Origin: Pirellulaceae bacterium
Lineage (GTDB): Bacteria; Planctomycetota; Planctomycetia; Pirellulales; Pirellulaceae
Reading direction: 5' to 3'
Length of the DNA stretch: 64,000 bases
Assembly (NCBI GenBank): GCA_016784735.1
Contig: JADHUC010000006.1
Coordinates: 1 to 64,000 of the forward strand
Part shown: piece after piece, positions 51,958 through 61,355 of the stretch
How the letters are laid out: the number at the start of each line of letters is the position of its first letter
Position numbering within the stretch: position 1 is the first letter of the stretch
Translations under genes and position numbers: made by a program
Notes under the pieces: model-generated
The model's input: the letters and a program-made list of their open reading frames with translations, nothing else
What the model was told of the DNA's origin: nothing
Database searches by the model: none

Positions 51958-54570
51958 CTAGTCCTTCTTCACCTCCTCCTGCCACTGATGCACTAACTCC
52001 ATCGCCTCCATCGGCGTGATGCTGTTGACATCCAGCTCCCGAATCTTATCCAACAGCGGGTGCTCCGCCGGCCCGAACAGCGTCAGTTGAATATCGCCCC
52101 CGCGGCGCGTCTTCTGCTTCTTCGCGACTTTCGGACGACCGTCTTCGTCGAGGTGTTCCGCTTCGAGTTGAGCAAGAATCTGCTTGGCGCGTTCATTCAC
52201 CTCCGAAGGTACGCCGGCCAGTCGAGCGACGTGAATGCCGTAACTCTTGTCCGCAGCGCCCTCCACGATTTTATGCAGGAAAGCGATATTTTCTTCCCAT
52301 TCTTTGACCGCCACGTTCAGATTCCTCACCGACGACAGCGAGCTTTCCAGGTCCGTCAGTTCGTGGTAGTGCGTGGCGAACAGCGTACGGCAGCCTATGT
52401 TGTCGTGTGTATGCTCGATGATCGCCCAAGCCAGCGAGACGCCGTCGTATGTGCTGGTGCCGCGTCCGATCTCGTCCAGAATCACGAGGCTGTGGGCGGT
52501 CGCATTATTCAGAATCCGCGCCGTCTCGGTCATCTCCACCATAAACGTACTCTGGCCGCGCGACAGTTCGTCGCTGGCGCCGACACGGGCGAAGATGCGG
52601 TCAGCAATGCCGATCGTGGCCCGACGTGCCGGAACAAAGGAACCCATCTGTGCCATCAGCGTGATCAGCGCGACTTGGCGAATGTAAGTACTCTTACCGG
52701 CCATGTTCGGGCCGGTGATCAGCAGAATCATCCCCGAGTCTGGATTGGCCACGCTATCGTTCGGCACAAACGTTCCCTGCGGCTCGGTGATATCCAGCAC
52801 CGGATGCCGGCCGTCGGCAATATCCAGCAAGGGTTCTTCGGCCATCGTGGGCCGGCAGTAGCCTCGCTCGCAAGCCAACTCGGCCAACCCAACCAGCACA
52901 TCCAGTTGAGCAAGCACACCGGCCGTGGCCTGCAGACGGCGAGCCGAAGCGGCGACCAGGTCACGTAGTTCCAGGAACAGCTCGTATTCCAGATCTTTGG
53001 CCTTCTCGTCCGCCGTGAGTACCTTCTCTTCGTATTCTTTCAACTCCGGCGTGATGTAGCGTTCGGCGTTTTTCAGTGTTTGCTTGCGGATGAAGAAATC
53101 GGGCACCTTGTCGCGGTGCGTGTTGGTGACTTCGATGTAGTAGCCGAATACCCTATTGAAGCCGACTTTCAAAGTCGGAATACCGGACGTCTCCACAATT
53201 TCGGCTTGATACTTAGCGATCCACTGTTTGCCACCGGCGGCCAATTCGCGCAGGCGATCCAATTCCTGGTCAAAGCCGTCGCGGATAAAGCCCCCTTCGC
53301 GCGATGCCAGCGGGCAGTCGCTCGCCAAGGCGGATTCGAGTTTACTGCGCACCTCGGGGCACAAATCGAGTTCCGCTTCCAGGCGACATAGCAACTTGCT
53401 CTTGCGCGCCGTCAGCTTGGCCTTCAGTTTCGGTAGCCCAGCAAGCGTGCGGCCAATGAAACTCAGATCGCGGGGATTGGTGCGCCCTGTAGTGACGCGC
53501 GCCAGTAGACGTTCCAAGTCGTAAACGCCTCGAAGCTGCTCGCGAAGTTGGCTCCTCAGCCCGGTTTCACCCATCAACTCCGCTACAGCATCCAGCCGTG
53601 CGTCGATGCGATTTATGTCGGTCAGTGGATTGGCCAGGCAATCGCTCAGGAGGCGCGAACCCATGGCTGTAACCGTGCGGTCCAGTACGGCCAGCAGCGA
53701 GCCCTCACGACTGCCGCTGCGGATCGTTCGGGTCAGTTCCAGGCTGCGTCGGGTCGCCTCGTCGATCTCCAGCGTGCCCGCTTGCCGATAAGGGATCAAC
53801 CGGTCGATGTGATCGAACGACGAACGCTGGGTCTCGCATAGATAGTCCAGCACGGCGCCGGCCGCGCAAACGGCCAGCCGGTCACCATCGCCAAACCCGA
53901 AGCCTTCCAGGCCGGCAGTCTCGAAATGCTTGGTCAGAGACTTGTGCGCGCCATCAAAAGAAAACGCCCAGGCCGGCCGCTTCGTGATCGCCAGCGATGG
54001 AAACAGCGCATCGAGGCCAACGTTGTGGTCTTCGCTGATCAGGCACTCCGACGGATTGACCCGCGCCAGTTGATCTTGAAGCTGAGAAGAAGGGAAAACG
54101 GCGGCATGAAATCGCCCGGTGGAAAGTTCCGCCCAAGCGATGCCGACCCCGTCGGACGATCGCGTCTCTTTGGATCCCGGAGCCGCGACCGCCGCCAAGT
54201 AGTTGCTTTCGCGTGGGTCGAGCAATCCATCGTCGGTCAGCGTCCCAGGAGTGACGACTCGCGTTACTTCGCGTTTGACCAGACCCTTCGCCTTCTTGGG
54301 ATCTTCGACCTGTTCGCAGACCGCGGCACGGAAGCCAGCAGAAATCAGTTTTCCCAGGTAGTTGTCCAGTTGATGGTGCGGAAAGCCCGCCATGGGAATC
54401 GCGTTTTCGCCCTTCTCGCGGCTGGTTAGCGTCAACCCAAGTTCACGCGCGGCGGCCTTTGCATCCTCGAAGAACAACTCATAGAAATCGCCCATGCGAA
54501 ACAGCAGCAGCGCATCGCCACACGCAGCTTTGGCGTCTTCGTACTGTTGCATCATGGGTGTCTTGGCCAT
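51958..54570 (-). CDS. mutS: DNA mismatch repair protein MutS
   Basis: An 870-residue mismatch-recognition ATPase. GDFYELFFEDA near residue 30 carries the Phe-x-Glu mismatch-wedge motif. Connector, core and clamp domains follow. The C-terminal ATPase has Walker A TGPNMAGKSTYI (about 618), the RGQSTFMVEM segment and Walker B LDEIGRGTSTYDG. Length and motif order match canonical MutS1. I start at ATG 54570 (MAKTPMM); the track-like extension to 54588 is six residues only. The next gene, upstream on the same strand, ends 51 bases away; MutL is not in this window. Confidence 0.97.
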   Translation of the reverse strand: MAKTPMMQQYEDAKAACGDALLLFRMGDFYELFFEDAKAAARELGLTLTSREKGENAIPMAGFPHHQLDNYLGKLISAGFRAAVCEQVEDPKKAKGLVKREVTRVVTPGTLTDDGLLDPRESNYLAAVAAPGSKETRSSDGVGIAWAELSTGRFHAAVFPSSQLQDQLARVNPSECLISEDHNVGLDALFPSLAITKRPAWAFSFDGAHKSLTKHFETAGLEGFGFGDGDRLAVCAAGAVLDYLCETQRSSFDHIDRLIPYRQAGTLEIDEATRRSLELTRTIRSGSREGSLLAVLDRTVTAMGSRLLSDCLANPLTDINRIDARLDAVAELMGETGLRSQLREQLRGVYDLERLLARVTTGRTNPRDLSFIGRTLAGLPKLKAKLTARKSKLLCRLEAELDLCPEVRSKLESALASDCPLASREGGFIRDGFDQELDRLRELAAGGKQWIAKYQAEIVETSGIPTLKVGFNRVFGYYIEVTNTHRDKVPDFFIRKQTLKNAERYITPELKEYEEKVLTADEKAKDLEYELFLELRDLVAASARRLQATAGVLAQLDVLVGLAELACERGYCRPTMAEEPLLDIADGRHPVLDITEPQGTFVPNDSVANPDSGMILLITGPNMAGKSTYIRQVALITLMAQMGSFVPARRATIGIADRIFARVGASDELSRGQSTFMVEMTETARILNNATAHSLVILDEIGRGTSTYDGVSLAWAIIEHTHDNIGCRTLFATHYHELTDLESSLSSVRNLNVAVKEWEENIAFLHKIVEGAADKSYGIHVARLAGVPSEVNERAKQILAQLEAEHLDEDGRPKVAKKQKTRRGGDIQLTLFGPAEHPLLDKIRELDVNSITPMEAMELVHQWQEEVKKD

Positions 54571-54621
54571 AGCACCGCATCGTAGCAAGCATCGCGAAAA
54601 ACGGCGAGAGGGGGACGAACG

Positions 54622-55617
54622 TTAAGACGAAGCGAGGGTTGTTGCCCGTTGCGCTTCCTCTGTCGCTTCGATCGGCATGATCCAAGTACGATCGCGCTGA
54701 ATCACTTCGATCTGTGGAGCTTCGACGGTCTTCGCCTTCCCGTACCGGTGCATCAATCCGCCGGCGAACCGTAGGACGTCACCGCTGGGCGGACCGACGA
54801 TCAGCGCCAGAGCGCCGATGTAGTTGTGCCCATCCAACATGGCCGAACTAGAGGCATCGGGCAGCTTGTGCATGTACTCGAGCTGATCGTTCTCCGCCTC
54901 GTTTCTCCCAACGATTACCTTCGTCTCGTTGTCGAAGCGGAAATGCCGACCGATCGTCAGGATTTCGAAGTCCCAACGCGTAGCCTCCGGTTCCAACTGG
55001 AGCAGATCATGGACGTTGCGGCCGAACTGGATTTCCGTCAGGGCGCATCCCGTGGACGGATCAGGGATATACGGAAGTCCCAAGTCTTTGCCCAGTTGGA
55101 TTAGCCCTTTGCGACTGCGGCCCGAGAATCCGTGCAGTTTTTCGCGGTCCACCCATCCTTCGCGTTCCGGCTTCGTGGGCCGCAGCAGCTTGGCGGACAA
55201 TGGGCGAAGCAGCAGATCCTCCAGGTCCGAATGATAAGAGATGGTGTCCAACTGCCAACGTTTCTGGCTCATCGGCCGCTGGCCGGCCACTTCGCCACTG
55301 ACGATGAAATCCGCACCGCTCTGTTCCATGAATCGTTTGGCTCGCTGGAACATGTAGATGCGACAGTCAGTGCACGGATTGGCACCCTTGCCGTAGCCGA
55401 ATCGAGGATTCTTGATGATTTCCAGGTAATCGTCCTCCTGCGAGACGACGGTCAGGCGAACGCCCAACCCGCGGGCCGCCTGCCCGGCGCGGTCCTGGCA
55501 GCATTCGAAGATGGTCTTGAAGTTCAGCGCGTCGACCTCGACGCCCTGTTCCTGCATGATTCGAATGGCCAGCATACTGTCCAGGCCGCCGGAGAGCACT
55601 GCGATACATTGGGGCAT
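54622..55617 (-). CDS. PP-loop ATPase with NFACT-R-like C-terminus (tRNA-thiolation-like)
   Basis: A 331-residue protein. SGGLDSML at the N-terminus is the ATP-pyrophosphatase (PP-loop) motif of the ThiI/MnmA/AANH superfamily. Cys pairs follow: FECCQDR and NPCTDCRIYMF. The C-terminal third (EILTIGRHFRFDNETKVIVGRNEAEND) resembles the NFACT-R/DUF814 RNA-binding-like domain found fused to such ATPases. Together these suggest a tRNA- or RNA-modifying sulfur transferase, often annotated as MnmA-like, but without the full MnmA set. Start ATG 55617. It lies between mutS and rnc on the same strand. Confidence 0.82.
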   Translation of the reverse strand: MPQCIAVLSGGLDSMLAIRIMQEQGVEVDALNFKTIFECCQDRAGQAARGLGVRLTVVSQEDDYLEIIKNPRFGYGKGANPCTDCRIYMFQRAKRFMEQSGADFIVSGEVAGQRPMSQKRWQLDTISYHSDLEDLLLRPLSAKLLRPTKPEREGWVDREKLHGFSGRSRKGLIQLGKDLGLPYIPDPSTGCALTEIQFGRNVHDLLQLEPEATRWDFEILTIGRHFRFDNETKVIVGRNEAENDQLEYMHKLPDASSSAMLDGHNYIGALALIVGPPSGDVLRFAGGLMHRYGKAKTVEAPQIEVIQRDRTWIMPIEATEEAQRATTLASS

Positions 55618-55850
55618 GGTTGTGGGGGAGGAGGAGATGTCGGGTGTCGGGTGTCGGGTGTCAGGTATCGGGTGTCAGGTATCGGGTGTCAGGTATCGGG
55701 TGTCAGGTATCGGGTGTCAGGTGTCAGGTGTCAGGTGTCGGGTGTCAGGTGTCGGGTGTCGAGTATCCTCTTCCCTGACACCTGAAACCTGACACCCCTC
55801 TTCCCCTCTCCTCCGACACCTGAAACCTGACACCCGACACCTCCTTCTGC
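55618..55850. repeat. Heptamer repeat block with inverted copies
   Basis: From about 55639 to 55765 the DNA is a tandem array of a seven-base unit TC(G/A)GGT(G/A), about eighteen copies. From 55774 to 55842 the unit appears inverted (CCTGACACC, CCGACACC with TGAAA spacers), so the block can fold into a long hairpin. It separates rnc from the downstream PP-loop gene. No protein is supported, although frames stay open because the unit length is not a multiple of three. Confidence 0.75.
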
Positions 55851-56600
55851 TCAGTCGGAAGGGAATTGGGCCGGTTCGTCGTTGATCTCAGCCAACGCGT
55901 TGCACGCCGCGCGCTGCTCGGCTTCCTTCTTGTTTCGTCCCCAAGCTGGCTGGTATTGCGTTCTGCCGACCTGCGCGGCGATCTTGAAGCACTTTCGGTG
56001 ATCCGGCCCCTTTTCGTCGAGCAGCTCATAGGTGGGCGTCCTGGAGAACTCGCGTTGGGCGAACTGCTGCAGCAGGGACTTGTAGTTTCCACCCAACTCG
56101 CCCGCGGCTGCCAACTCGATTTCCGGCCCAATGTACTCTTCGATAAACCTCTGTGACGCTTCGTTGCCGCCGTCCAGGTAGATGGCAGCCACCAGCGACT
56201 CGAACACGTCGGCCAGAAGCGAGGGCGGTATGGACTGGCCGGCCGCCATCCCTTTGCCGACGATCAAGAACTCCTGTAAACCGATCGCTTCGCTGATCTT
56301 CGCGCAGGTTTGACGGCTGACGACCACTGACTTGATCTTGGTCAGATCGCCTTCCTGGTAGTCCGGATACTGTTGAAACAGCAATTCGCAGACGACGGCT
56401 CCGAGGATGGCGTCGCCGAGAAACTCCAACCGCTCGTTCGATGCCAGACGATGGTCCGCGCCCGATGCGTGGGTCAGGGCTTCGAGCAGCAACGATTTGT
56501 CCCTGAACGCGTACCCAATCCGTCGTTCGCAGCGTTCAAAACGCTGCGACTGCTGTTCGTTGAGTCTGGTTGTCAGATTTTCGTGAGCGGGCTCCGTCAT
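55851..56600 (-). CDS. rnc: Ribonuclease III
   Basis: A 249-residue double-strand-specific endonuclease. The signature NERLEFLGDAIL near residue 52 carries the catalytic Glu and Asp; ADVFESLVAAIYLDGG (about 125-140) holds the second metal-binding acidic pair. A dsRNA-binding domain follows (YKSLLQQFAQREF; NKKEAEQRAACNAL). The start is ATG 56600; the longer frame to 56684 is not supported. It is separated from the next gene of the strand by the heptamer-repeat block and is divergent from htrA. Confidence 0.95.
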   Translation of the reverse strand: MTEPAHENLTTRLNEQQSQRFERCERRIGYAFRDKSLLLEALTHASGADHRLASNERLEFLGDAILGAVVCELLFQQYPDYQEGDLTKIKSVVVSRQTCAKISEAIGLQEFLIVGKGMAAGQSIPPSLLADVFESLVAAIYLDGGNEASQRFIEEYIGPEIELAAAGELGGNYKSLLQQFAQREFSRTPTYELLDEKGPDHRKCFKIAAQVGRTQYQPAWGRNKKEAEQRAACNALAEINDEPAQFPSD

Positions 56601-56674
56601 CTTGAACAGCCTATCATTGGATTGCGCAAACGGCAACAGCAGCGCGTTTCTTGTCAACGGGCATGGATTGGCCG

Positions 56675-56702
56675 TTGGCCGCATGAGCCGCTACCATATA
56701 AT
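56675..56702 (+). promoter_or_regulatory. Promoter for htrA
   Basis: TTGGCC (56675-56680), a 16-base spacer and a perfect TATAAT (56697-56702), in the divergent region between rnc and htrA. It lies 57 bases before the htrA ATG, which follows AGGAG. Confidence 0.55.
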
Positions 56703-56759
56703 AATACGTTTACACCTCGTTGGAGTAGAGGGATGTGCCCCACGTTAGGAGACGGTTCT

Positions 56760-57920
56760 ATGCATTGGAAATTGTGTTTGTGCAGGTGGTCCATGTTCTC
56801 GAGCGTCTTGGCCGTCAGCCTTTTGTTTGTGGGCACTCCGGTGCAGGGCGGCGAAGCGGCAGAGGCCATCAGACAGGCCAAGTCGCTGTCGCGAGCGTTT
56901 CGCGAAGCGGCGGAATCCACAACCCCTTCGGTCGTAACCCTGATCGCGAAGAGCAAACCACAATTCGGCCGAAATCGAGATGAACTGCGCGAATTGCTCA
57001 AGGATCCTCGCTTTCGCCGACTGTTTCCCGATGGTGTACTCCCGGATGAAATTCCCAACGAAGGCGATGACTCAGAACTGCCGGACATACCGGGTTTGAC
57101 AACGCAGGTCGGCTCCGGCGTGATCGTCGATTCTGGCGGAATTATTCTGACGAACAATCACCTTGTAGCGGACGCCGATGAAGTCGTCATCCGCTTTCCC
57201 GACGGCAGCGAGGCCAAAGCCACGGAGATCAAAACGGACCCGCTGAGCGACCTGGCAATCGTGCGGGTCGAGATCGACGGAAAGCTCCGGGCGGCGAAAC
57301 TCGGGGACTCGTCTCGGATGAACGTTGGCGACTGGGTCATCGCCATAGGCAGCCCCTTCGAACTGGAGACCACCGTCAGTGCGGGTATCATCAGCGGCAT
57401 GGGGCGGGGCATCGCGAAGATCGAGCGCGGCAAGTTGCTGCAAACCGACGCTGCCATCAATCCGGGCAATTCCGGCGGGCCGCTGGTGAATCTGGATGGG
57501 CAGGTGGTGGGAATCAACACGGCAATCGCTTCCAGCAGCGGTGGCTATCAGGGAATCGGTTTCGTTATCCCCAGCAACCGTGCGAAATGGGTCATGAAAG
57601 AATTGCTCACGCACGGCAGTGTGCGCCGGGCATTCCTGGGGATCCGCATCGACGAATTGGGCCCGGTCACGGCGGAGAAACTGCACCTCCCCGCCCGGTC
57701 TGGGGTCTATGTCGTGGATGTGATGAACGATGGTCCGGCGCGAGACGCCGGCATGCGGGTCAACGACGTGATTGTCGAATTCGCTGGGGAACGAGTCCGT
57801 GGCCCGCGGGATCTCCAGGACGTTGTCGAACAGAAGCCGATTGACTCGAAACAGCCCGTCAAGGTCATGCGAAACGGTAAGCCGATCACCATGACGGTCA
57901 CGCTGACTGCCCTGAAGTAG
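56760..57920 (+). CDS. htrA: HtrA/DegP-type periplasmic serine protease
   Basis: A 386-residue protease with a signal segment (SMFSSVLAVSLLFVGTPV). The trypsin-like domain has the triad in ILTNNHLVADADEVV (His about 133), DPLSDLAIVRV (Asp about 163) and NPGNSGGPLVN (Ser about 237). One PDZ domain follows (GVYVVDVMNDGPARDAGM) to the C-terminus; classical DegP has two. It probably degrades or refolds damaged envelope proteins. Start ATG 56760 with TAGGAG upstream. mgtE begins 29 bases after its stop and may be co-transcribed. Confidence 0.93.
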   Translation: MHWKLCLCRWSMFSSVLAVSLLFVGTPVQGGEAAEAIRQAKSLSRAFREAAESTTPSVVTLIAKSKPQFGRNRDELRELLKDPRFRRLFPDGVLPDEIPNEGDDSELPDIPGLTTQVGSGVIVDSGGIILTNNHLVADADEVVIRFPDGSEAKATEIKTDPLSDLAIVRVEIDGKLRAAKLGDSSRMNVGDWVIAIGSPFELETTVSAGIISGMGRGIAKIERGKLLQTDAAINPGNSGGPLVNLDGQVVGINTAIASSSGGYQGIGFVIPSNRAKWVMKELLTHGSVRRAFLGIRIDELGPVTAEKLHLPARSGVYVVDVMNDGPARDAGMRVNDVIVEFAGERVRGPRDLQDVVEQKPIDSKQPVKVMRNGKPITMTVTLTALK

Positions 57921-57949
57921 CGAACATCTGACAACGACGGAGCACCGCC

Positions 57950-59362
57950 ATGGTCAATACGCTCTATCTCCCCGAATTGCGCGAAATGCTGGCCGAGAAC
58001 AATGCGGACGAGATGCGCGAATTCTGCACCGCGCTGCATCCGGCCCGCACGGCCGAGTTTATGGAAGGGTTGACTGCCGACGAAGCATGGCGGGTCCTGC
58101 AACATGCCGATGCCGAAACGCGGGAGGAGATCTTCGGCTACTTCGACGAAGACAAACAACTGGAGATTTTGGAATCGCAGGATCGTCAGGAGATAGCAGG
58201 TCTGGTGGCCGAAATGCCACCCGACGACCGCGTGGATTTGCTGCAGGAAGCCGACGATACGATCGTCGAGGAAATCCTGCCGCTGCTGCCGACGGACGAG
58301 CGACGAGATTACCTGCGTCTGCGCGAGTATCCCGAAGGCGTCGCCGGCGCCGTGATGACGACCGAGGTCGCCAAACTGGGCGACGGGCTCACGGTCAAGC
58401 AGGCGCTGGAGGAACTCGGCAGGCAGGCGGAGGAGTTGGAGACGATCTACTATCTGTACGTCGTTGATGAAACCGACCATCTGCGAGGCGTCGTTTCGGC
58501 CAGGCAATTGGTGTCCGCGATGACCCATCCGGAAACGCGGTTGGGCGAGTTGATGGAAACCGACGTCGCGGCGGCCAACGTGCTGGACGACCAGGAGGAG
58601 GTAGCGCAGAAGGTCGCACGCTTCGACTTGCTGGCGATTCCCGTGGTGGACGACGAGCACCGGATGCTGGGCATCATCACCCACGACGACGTGATCGACG
58701 TCATGCGTGAGGAGGCCACCGAGGACGCACACCGCATCGCGGCGGTGAATCCGCTGGAAGAAAGCTACATGAAGACGCCCGTTTTTACCCTTAGCTGGAA
58801 ACGTGGTGTTTGGCTGACGATTCTGTTTGTCTTCGCGCTGCTTACGGCGTTCGCATTGCAGCATTTCGAGACTGATATCCAATCTTACACTTGGCTGGTC
58901 CTCTTCATTCCGTTGGTGATTTCCAGCGGCGGCAATACGGGCAACCAATCCGCCACTTTGATCATCACGGCGATGGCCACCAAAGACATCGAGTTGCGGG
59001 ATTGGCTCCTCGTCGTGCGGCGCGAATTGGCGACTGGTCTGTTGTTGGGCGGTTTCCTCGCCCTGATCGGCTTCGTCGCAGCGATAATCCTGACACAAGA
59101 GGTTGTCCCGTCGGTCGTGGTCGCCGTCACTCTAGTGTTGGTGGTGATATGCGGCACGCTGTTCGGATCCGTGCTGCCGCTGATGTTCAAGCGGCTGGGG
59201 CTGGACCCGGCTCTGATGAGCAGTCCGTTTGTGGCCGGAATCATCGACATCCTGGGGATCGTCATCTACATGAGAGTGGCCCTGCTGCTGATGTCGATGA
59301 CCGACGGCGGCGTGCCGGACCCGAACCCCGTGGAAACGAGTTCTCTTTTCTTCTTTCGCTAA
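57950..59362 (+). CDS. mgtE: Magnesium transporter MgtE
   Basis: A 470-residue Mg2+ channel/transporter. The N-terminal helical domain (about 1-125: MREFCTALHPARTAEFMEG) precedes a CBS pair (about 130-255: AVMTTEVAKL; IPVVDDEHRMLGIIT). Five membrane helices follow (about 285-460), with the pore motif SSGGNTGNQSATL. The cytosolic part senses magnesium and gates the pore. The start codon at 57950 lacks a strong Shine-Dalgarno site. It converges with the MFS gene, separated by a stable palindrome. Confidence 0.95.
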   Translation: MVNTLYLPELREMLAENNADEMREFCTALHPARTAEFMEGLTADEAWRVLQHADAETREEIFGYFDEDKQLEILESQDRQEIAGLVAEMPPDDRVDLLQEADDTIVEEILPLLPTDERRDYLRLREYPEGVAGAVMTTEVAKLGDGLTVKQALEELGRQAEELETIYYLYVVDETDHLRGVVSARQLVSAMTHPETRLGELMETDVAAANVLDDQEEVAQKVARFDLLAIPVVDDEHRMLGIITHDDVIDVMREEATEDAHRIAAVNPLEESYMKTPVFTLSWKRGVWLTILFVFALLTAFALQHFETDIQSYTWLVLFIPLVISSGGNTGNQSATLIITAMATKDIELRDWLLVVRRELATGLLLGGFLALIGFVAAIILTQEVVPSVVVAVTLVLVVICGTLFGSVLPLMFKRLGLDPALMSSPFVAGIIDILGIVIYMRVALLLMSMTDGGVPDPNPVETSSLFFFR

Positions 59363-59417
59363 GCTGTGTGAGACTCCTGCCACGAATATTCCCACCTGAA
59401 TCTCCCGTGCCCGCGTT

Positions 59418-59443
59418 GTGGGCCGGTCTCCCGACCGGCCCAC
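59418..59443. repeat. GTGGGCCGGT palindrome between convergent genes
   Basis: GTGGGCCGGT (59418-59427) and ACCGGCCCAC (59434-59443) are perfect complements around CTCCCG. Located in the 108-base gap between the mgtE and MFS stops, it may terminate transcription from both sides and matches another REP-like family. Confidence 0.7.
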
Positions 59444-59470
59444 GGGACTCGACACGTTCTTGGGCCGTAC

Positions 59471-61126
59471 CTATCCCTCATCAGCCTCTTCCGGTTCGCC
59501 CTCTTCCTCCGACATCGGCGGTTCCGAGACTGGCTCCTTGTCATCCGGTAATTCTCTTGCCTCCTCGGTCGTCTCGCCTTTGGCCGGCTCGTCCCGGAAG
59601 GCTACCGCAAAGATCGCCAGGATCACGAAGCAGAAAATCGAAGGCCAGAACCAAATGCGGTTCCACTTGTTGGCCTGCACGGCCAGCCATTGCTTCCGGT
59701 CCAGAGCGACATTGCCCTCCAGACCAAGCTTCTCGTGAGCCATCCTGAAGGTCGATGCCAGATCCTCTTTCGAGTATTTCAACCCGTCAACGGTCACGCT
59801 CGAACCTTCGAACCTCTCGATATTGGCCAAGCTGATCTTCCCTTCCGTGTCGGTGTCGAGTTGTTGGGCCAAGTCGAGCTTCGGCGTTTCCTTCTCGTCC
59901 TCTTGCTTCTTCAAAAGGCCTTCCACGGTGCCACGAAGGTCCAAGAAACGCCAAGCACTGGTTGCCGCTTCAGGATCATCCCATCGGGGAAGCTTGGCGT
60001 CTTCGACCTTGTCGCCTGTCTCTGCGTCAACGGCCGCCATGGCAGTTAGATCCGCCGGGAACTGTCCCATCATGATACCGGCGCCCTTCGCCCCCAACAG
60101 ATAGCCGACGCCAAGCAGAAGAAAGGCCAGGAGGCTTTGTGCGCTGGATTTCAGTTCCGCCGGCGCCCGGCGGTCGACCCACATATACGCACCGACATAG
60201 AAGAAACTGTAACAGAACCCGTGCAGAATCAGCCCTACGAAGGCCGCGGAGAACGCCGGGCACGTGAAGAATAGATAGCGGACGGCCCAGGCCGTCATAC
60301 CGATCAAGATCACGCGTTTCAGCCCAAACTTCGCAACGAACAGAGGCATGCTGAACATGAATATGAGTTCGGCGAATTGATTCAGCGACGTCAGGGCTAC
60401 GGGAGCTGGATAGCCGCGCTGCTGCAGCATCGGCACCATCAGCGTAAAGAAGTAACCGCAAGCGGGAATACTTAGCAGAAACACGCAAACGACAAAGATC
60501 AGGAACGACGGTTCCTTGAAGAGTTTCAGTGCGCTCAGCCCGAACATGTCCCCGCCGGCCCCGGCACCCTTCGGCGGCGTGTCGGGAAGCGTCAATGCGT
60601 ACAGGGCCAGGAGGATGCTGCCGACACCCCCTAGATACAGAAAGTGCGACTTCTCGGCCCCGCCCAGGAACACGCCGGACACGACGATGGCCACGATCCA
60701 TCCGACGGTGCCCAATACCGCGATCCGAGGAAAGTTGTCCGGATCGGGAATGTGCCGAAACGCTACGGCGTTGACCAACGCGATTGTCGGCATGAATGCC
60801 AGACCGTTCAGCAGCATGAAGAGCATTAGCAGCGGGAAGCTGTTTTGAAATCCCGCCAGGATCAGCGATGCACCGCCGAGCAGGTGCAGCACACTGAGCA
60901 TCCGCTGCGCCGAGAAGAACCGGTCGGCGATCAGCCCGACAAACAACGGCGAGATAATGGCACCGATGGCCGGCACCGCACCTAGCCAGCCGATCTGCGA
61001 TTCCCCGAACCGCAGCGTTGAGGCGTACCCGGTTATCGTCACGCCCCAACAGCCCCAAGTGAAGAACTCCAAGAACATCATCATCGAAAGCCGGGTTCGC
61101 ACGAAGGGTGGATGCTGTGAGGTCAT
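59471..61126 (-). CDS. MFS transporter, nucleoside:H+ symporter-like
   Basis: A 551-residue membrane protein of the nucleoside-H+ symporter branch: FFTWGCWGVTITGYASTL (helix 1), GAIISPLFVGLIADR and HGFCYSFFYVGAYMWVDRRA (middle helices). About eleven or twelve helices are visible. Between the last helices is an insert of about 120 mainly charged residues (from FPADLTAMA to NKWNRIWFW), which other MFS transporters lack. The last 50 residues form an acidic tail. Start ATG 61126 after GGGAGAA. Substrate unproven; a purine nucleoside or modified-sugar role would be inference. Confidence 0.8.
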   Translation of the reverse strand: MTSQHPPFVRTRLSMMMFLEFFTWGCWGVTITGYASTLRFGESQIGWLGAVPAIGAIISPLFVGLIADRFFSAQRMLSVLHLLGGASLILAGFQNSFPLLMLFMLLNGLAFMPTIALVNAVAFRHIPDPDNFPRIAVLGTVGWIVAIVVSGVFLGGAEKSHFLYLGGVGSILLALYALTLPDTPPKGAGAGGDMFGLSALKLFKEPSFLIFVVCVFLLSIPACGYFFTLMVPMLQQRGYPAPVALTSLNQFAELIFMFSMPLFVAKFGLKRVILIGMTAWAVRYLFFTCPAFSAAFVGLILHGFCYSFFYVGAYMWVDRRAPAELKSSAQSLLAFLLLGVGYLLGAKGAGIMMGQFPADLTAMAAVDAETGDKVEDAKLPRWDDPEAATSAWRFLDLRGTVEGLLKKQEDEKETPKLDLAQQLDTDTEGKISLANIERFEGSSVTVDGLKYSKEDLASTFRMAHEKLGLEGNVALDRKQWLAVQANKWNRIWFWPSIFCFVILAIFAVAFRDEPAKGETTEEARELPDDKEPVSEPPMSEEEGEPEEADEG

Positions 61127-61355
61127 TACTCGGTTCTCCCATTAAGAGGACAGTAGATGCCGATCGGGAATCGCCCGATGATACCCCAAACCAGCAAAAC
61201 ATCAATCATTTCACTGCGGAGAACTCGTGTTTCCCGCATTTGTAGTTGCGCGTCAGGCCGCTCGCCTTAGACCACAATAATGCGAGGAGATCGGCAAGCG
61301 GAGATCCGGCAAGCCACAGAGTCAGCCCAAGTCGCCTGTATTCACGCGACGGCCT

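Noticed and set aside
55132-55785. 217-codon plus-strand frame through the heptamer repeats
   Set aside because: It is antisense to the PP-loop gene and its end is only repeated VSGIGCQVSG-like sequence from the array.
55618-55850. Possible CRISPR array
   Set aside because: The repeat unit is seven bases in direct tandem with no unique spacers, and no cas genes are near.
59820-59870. EF-hand in the MFS insert
   Set aside because: The loop DTDTEGKISLAN lacks the acidic residue at position 12, so calcium binding is not supported.
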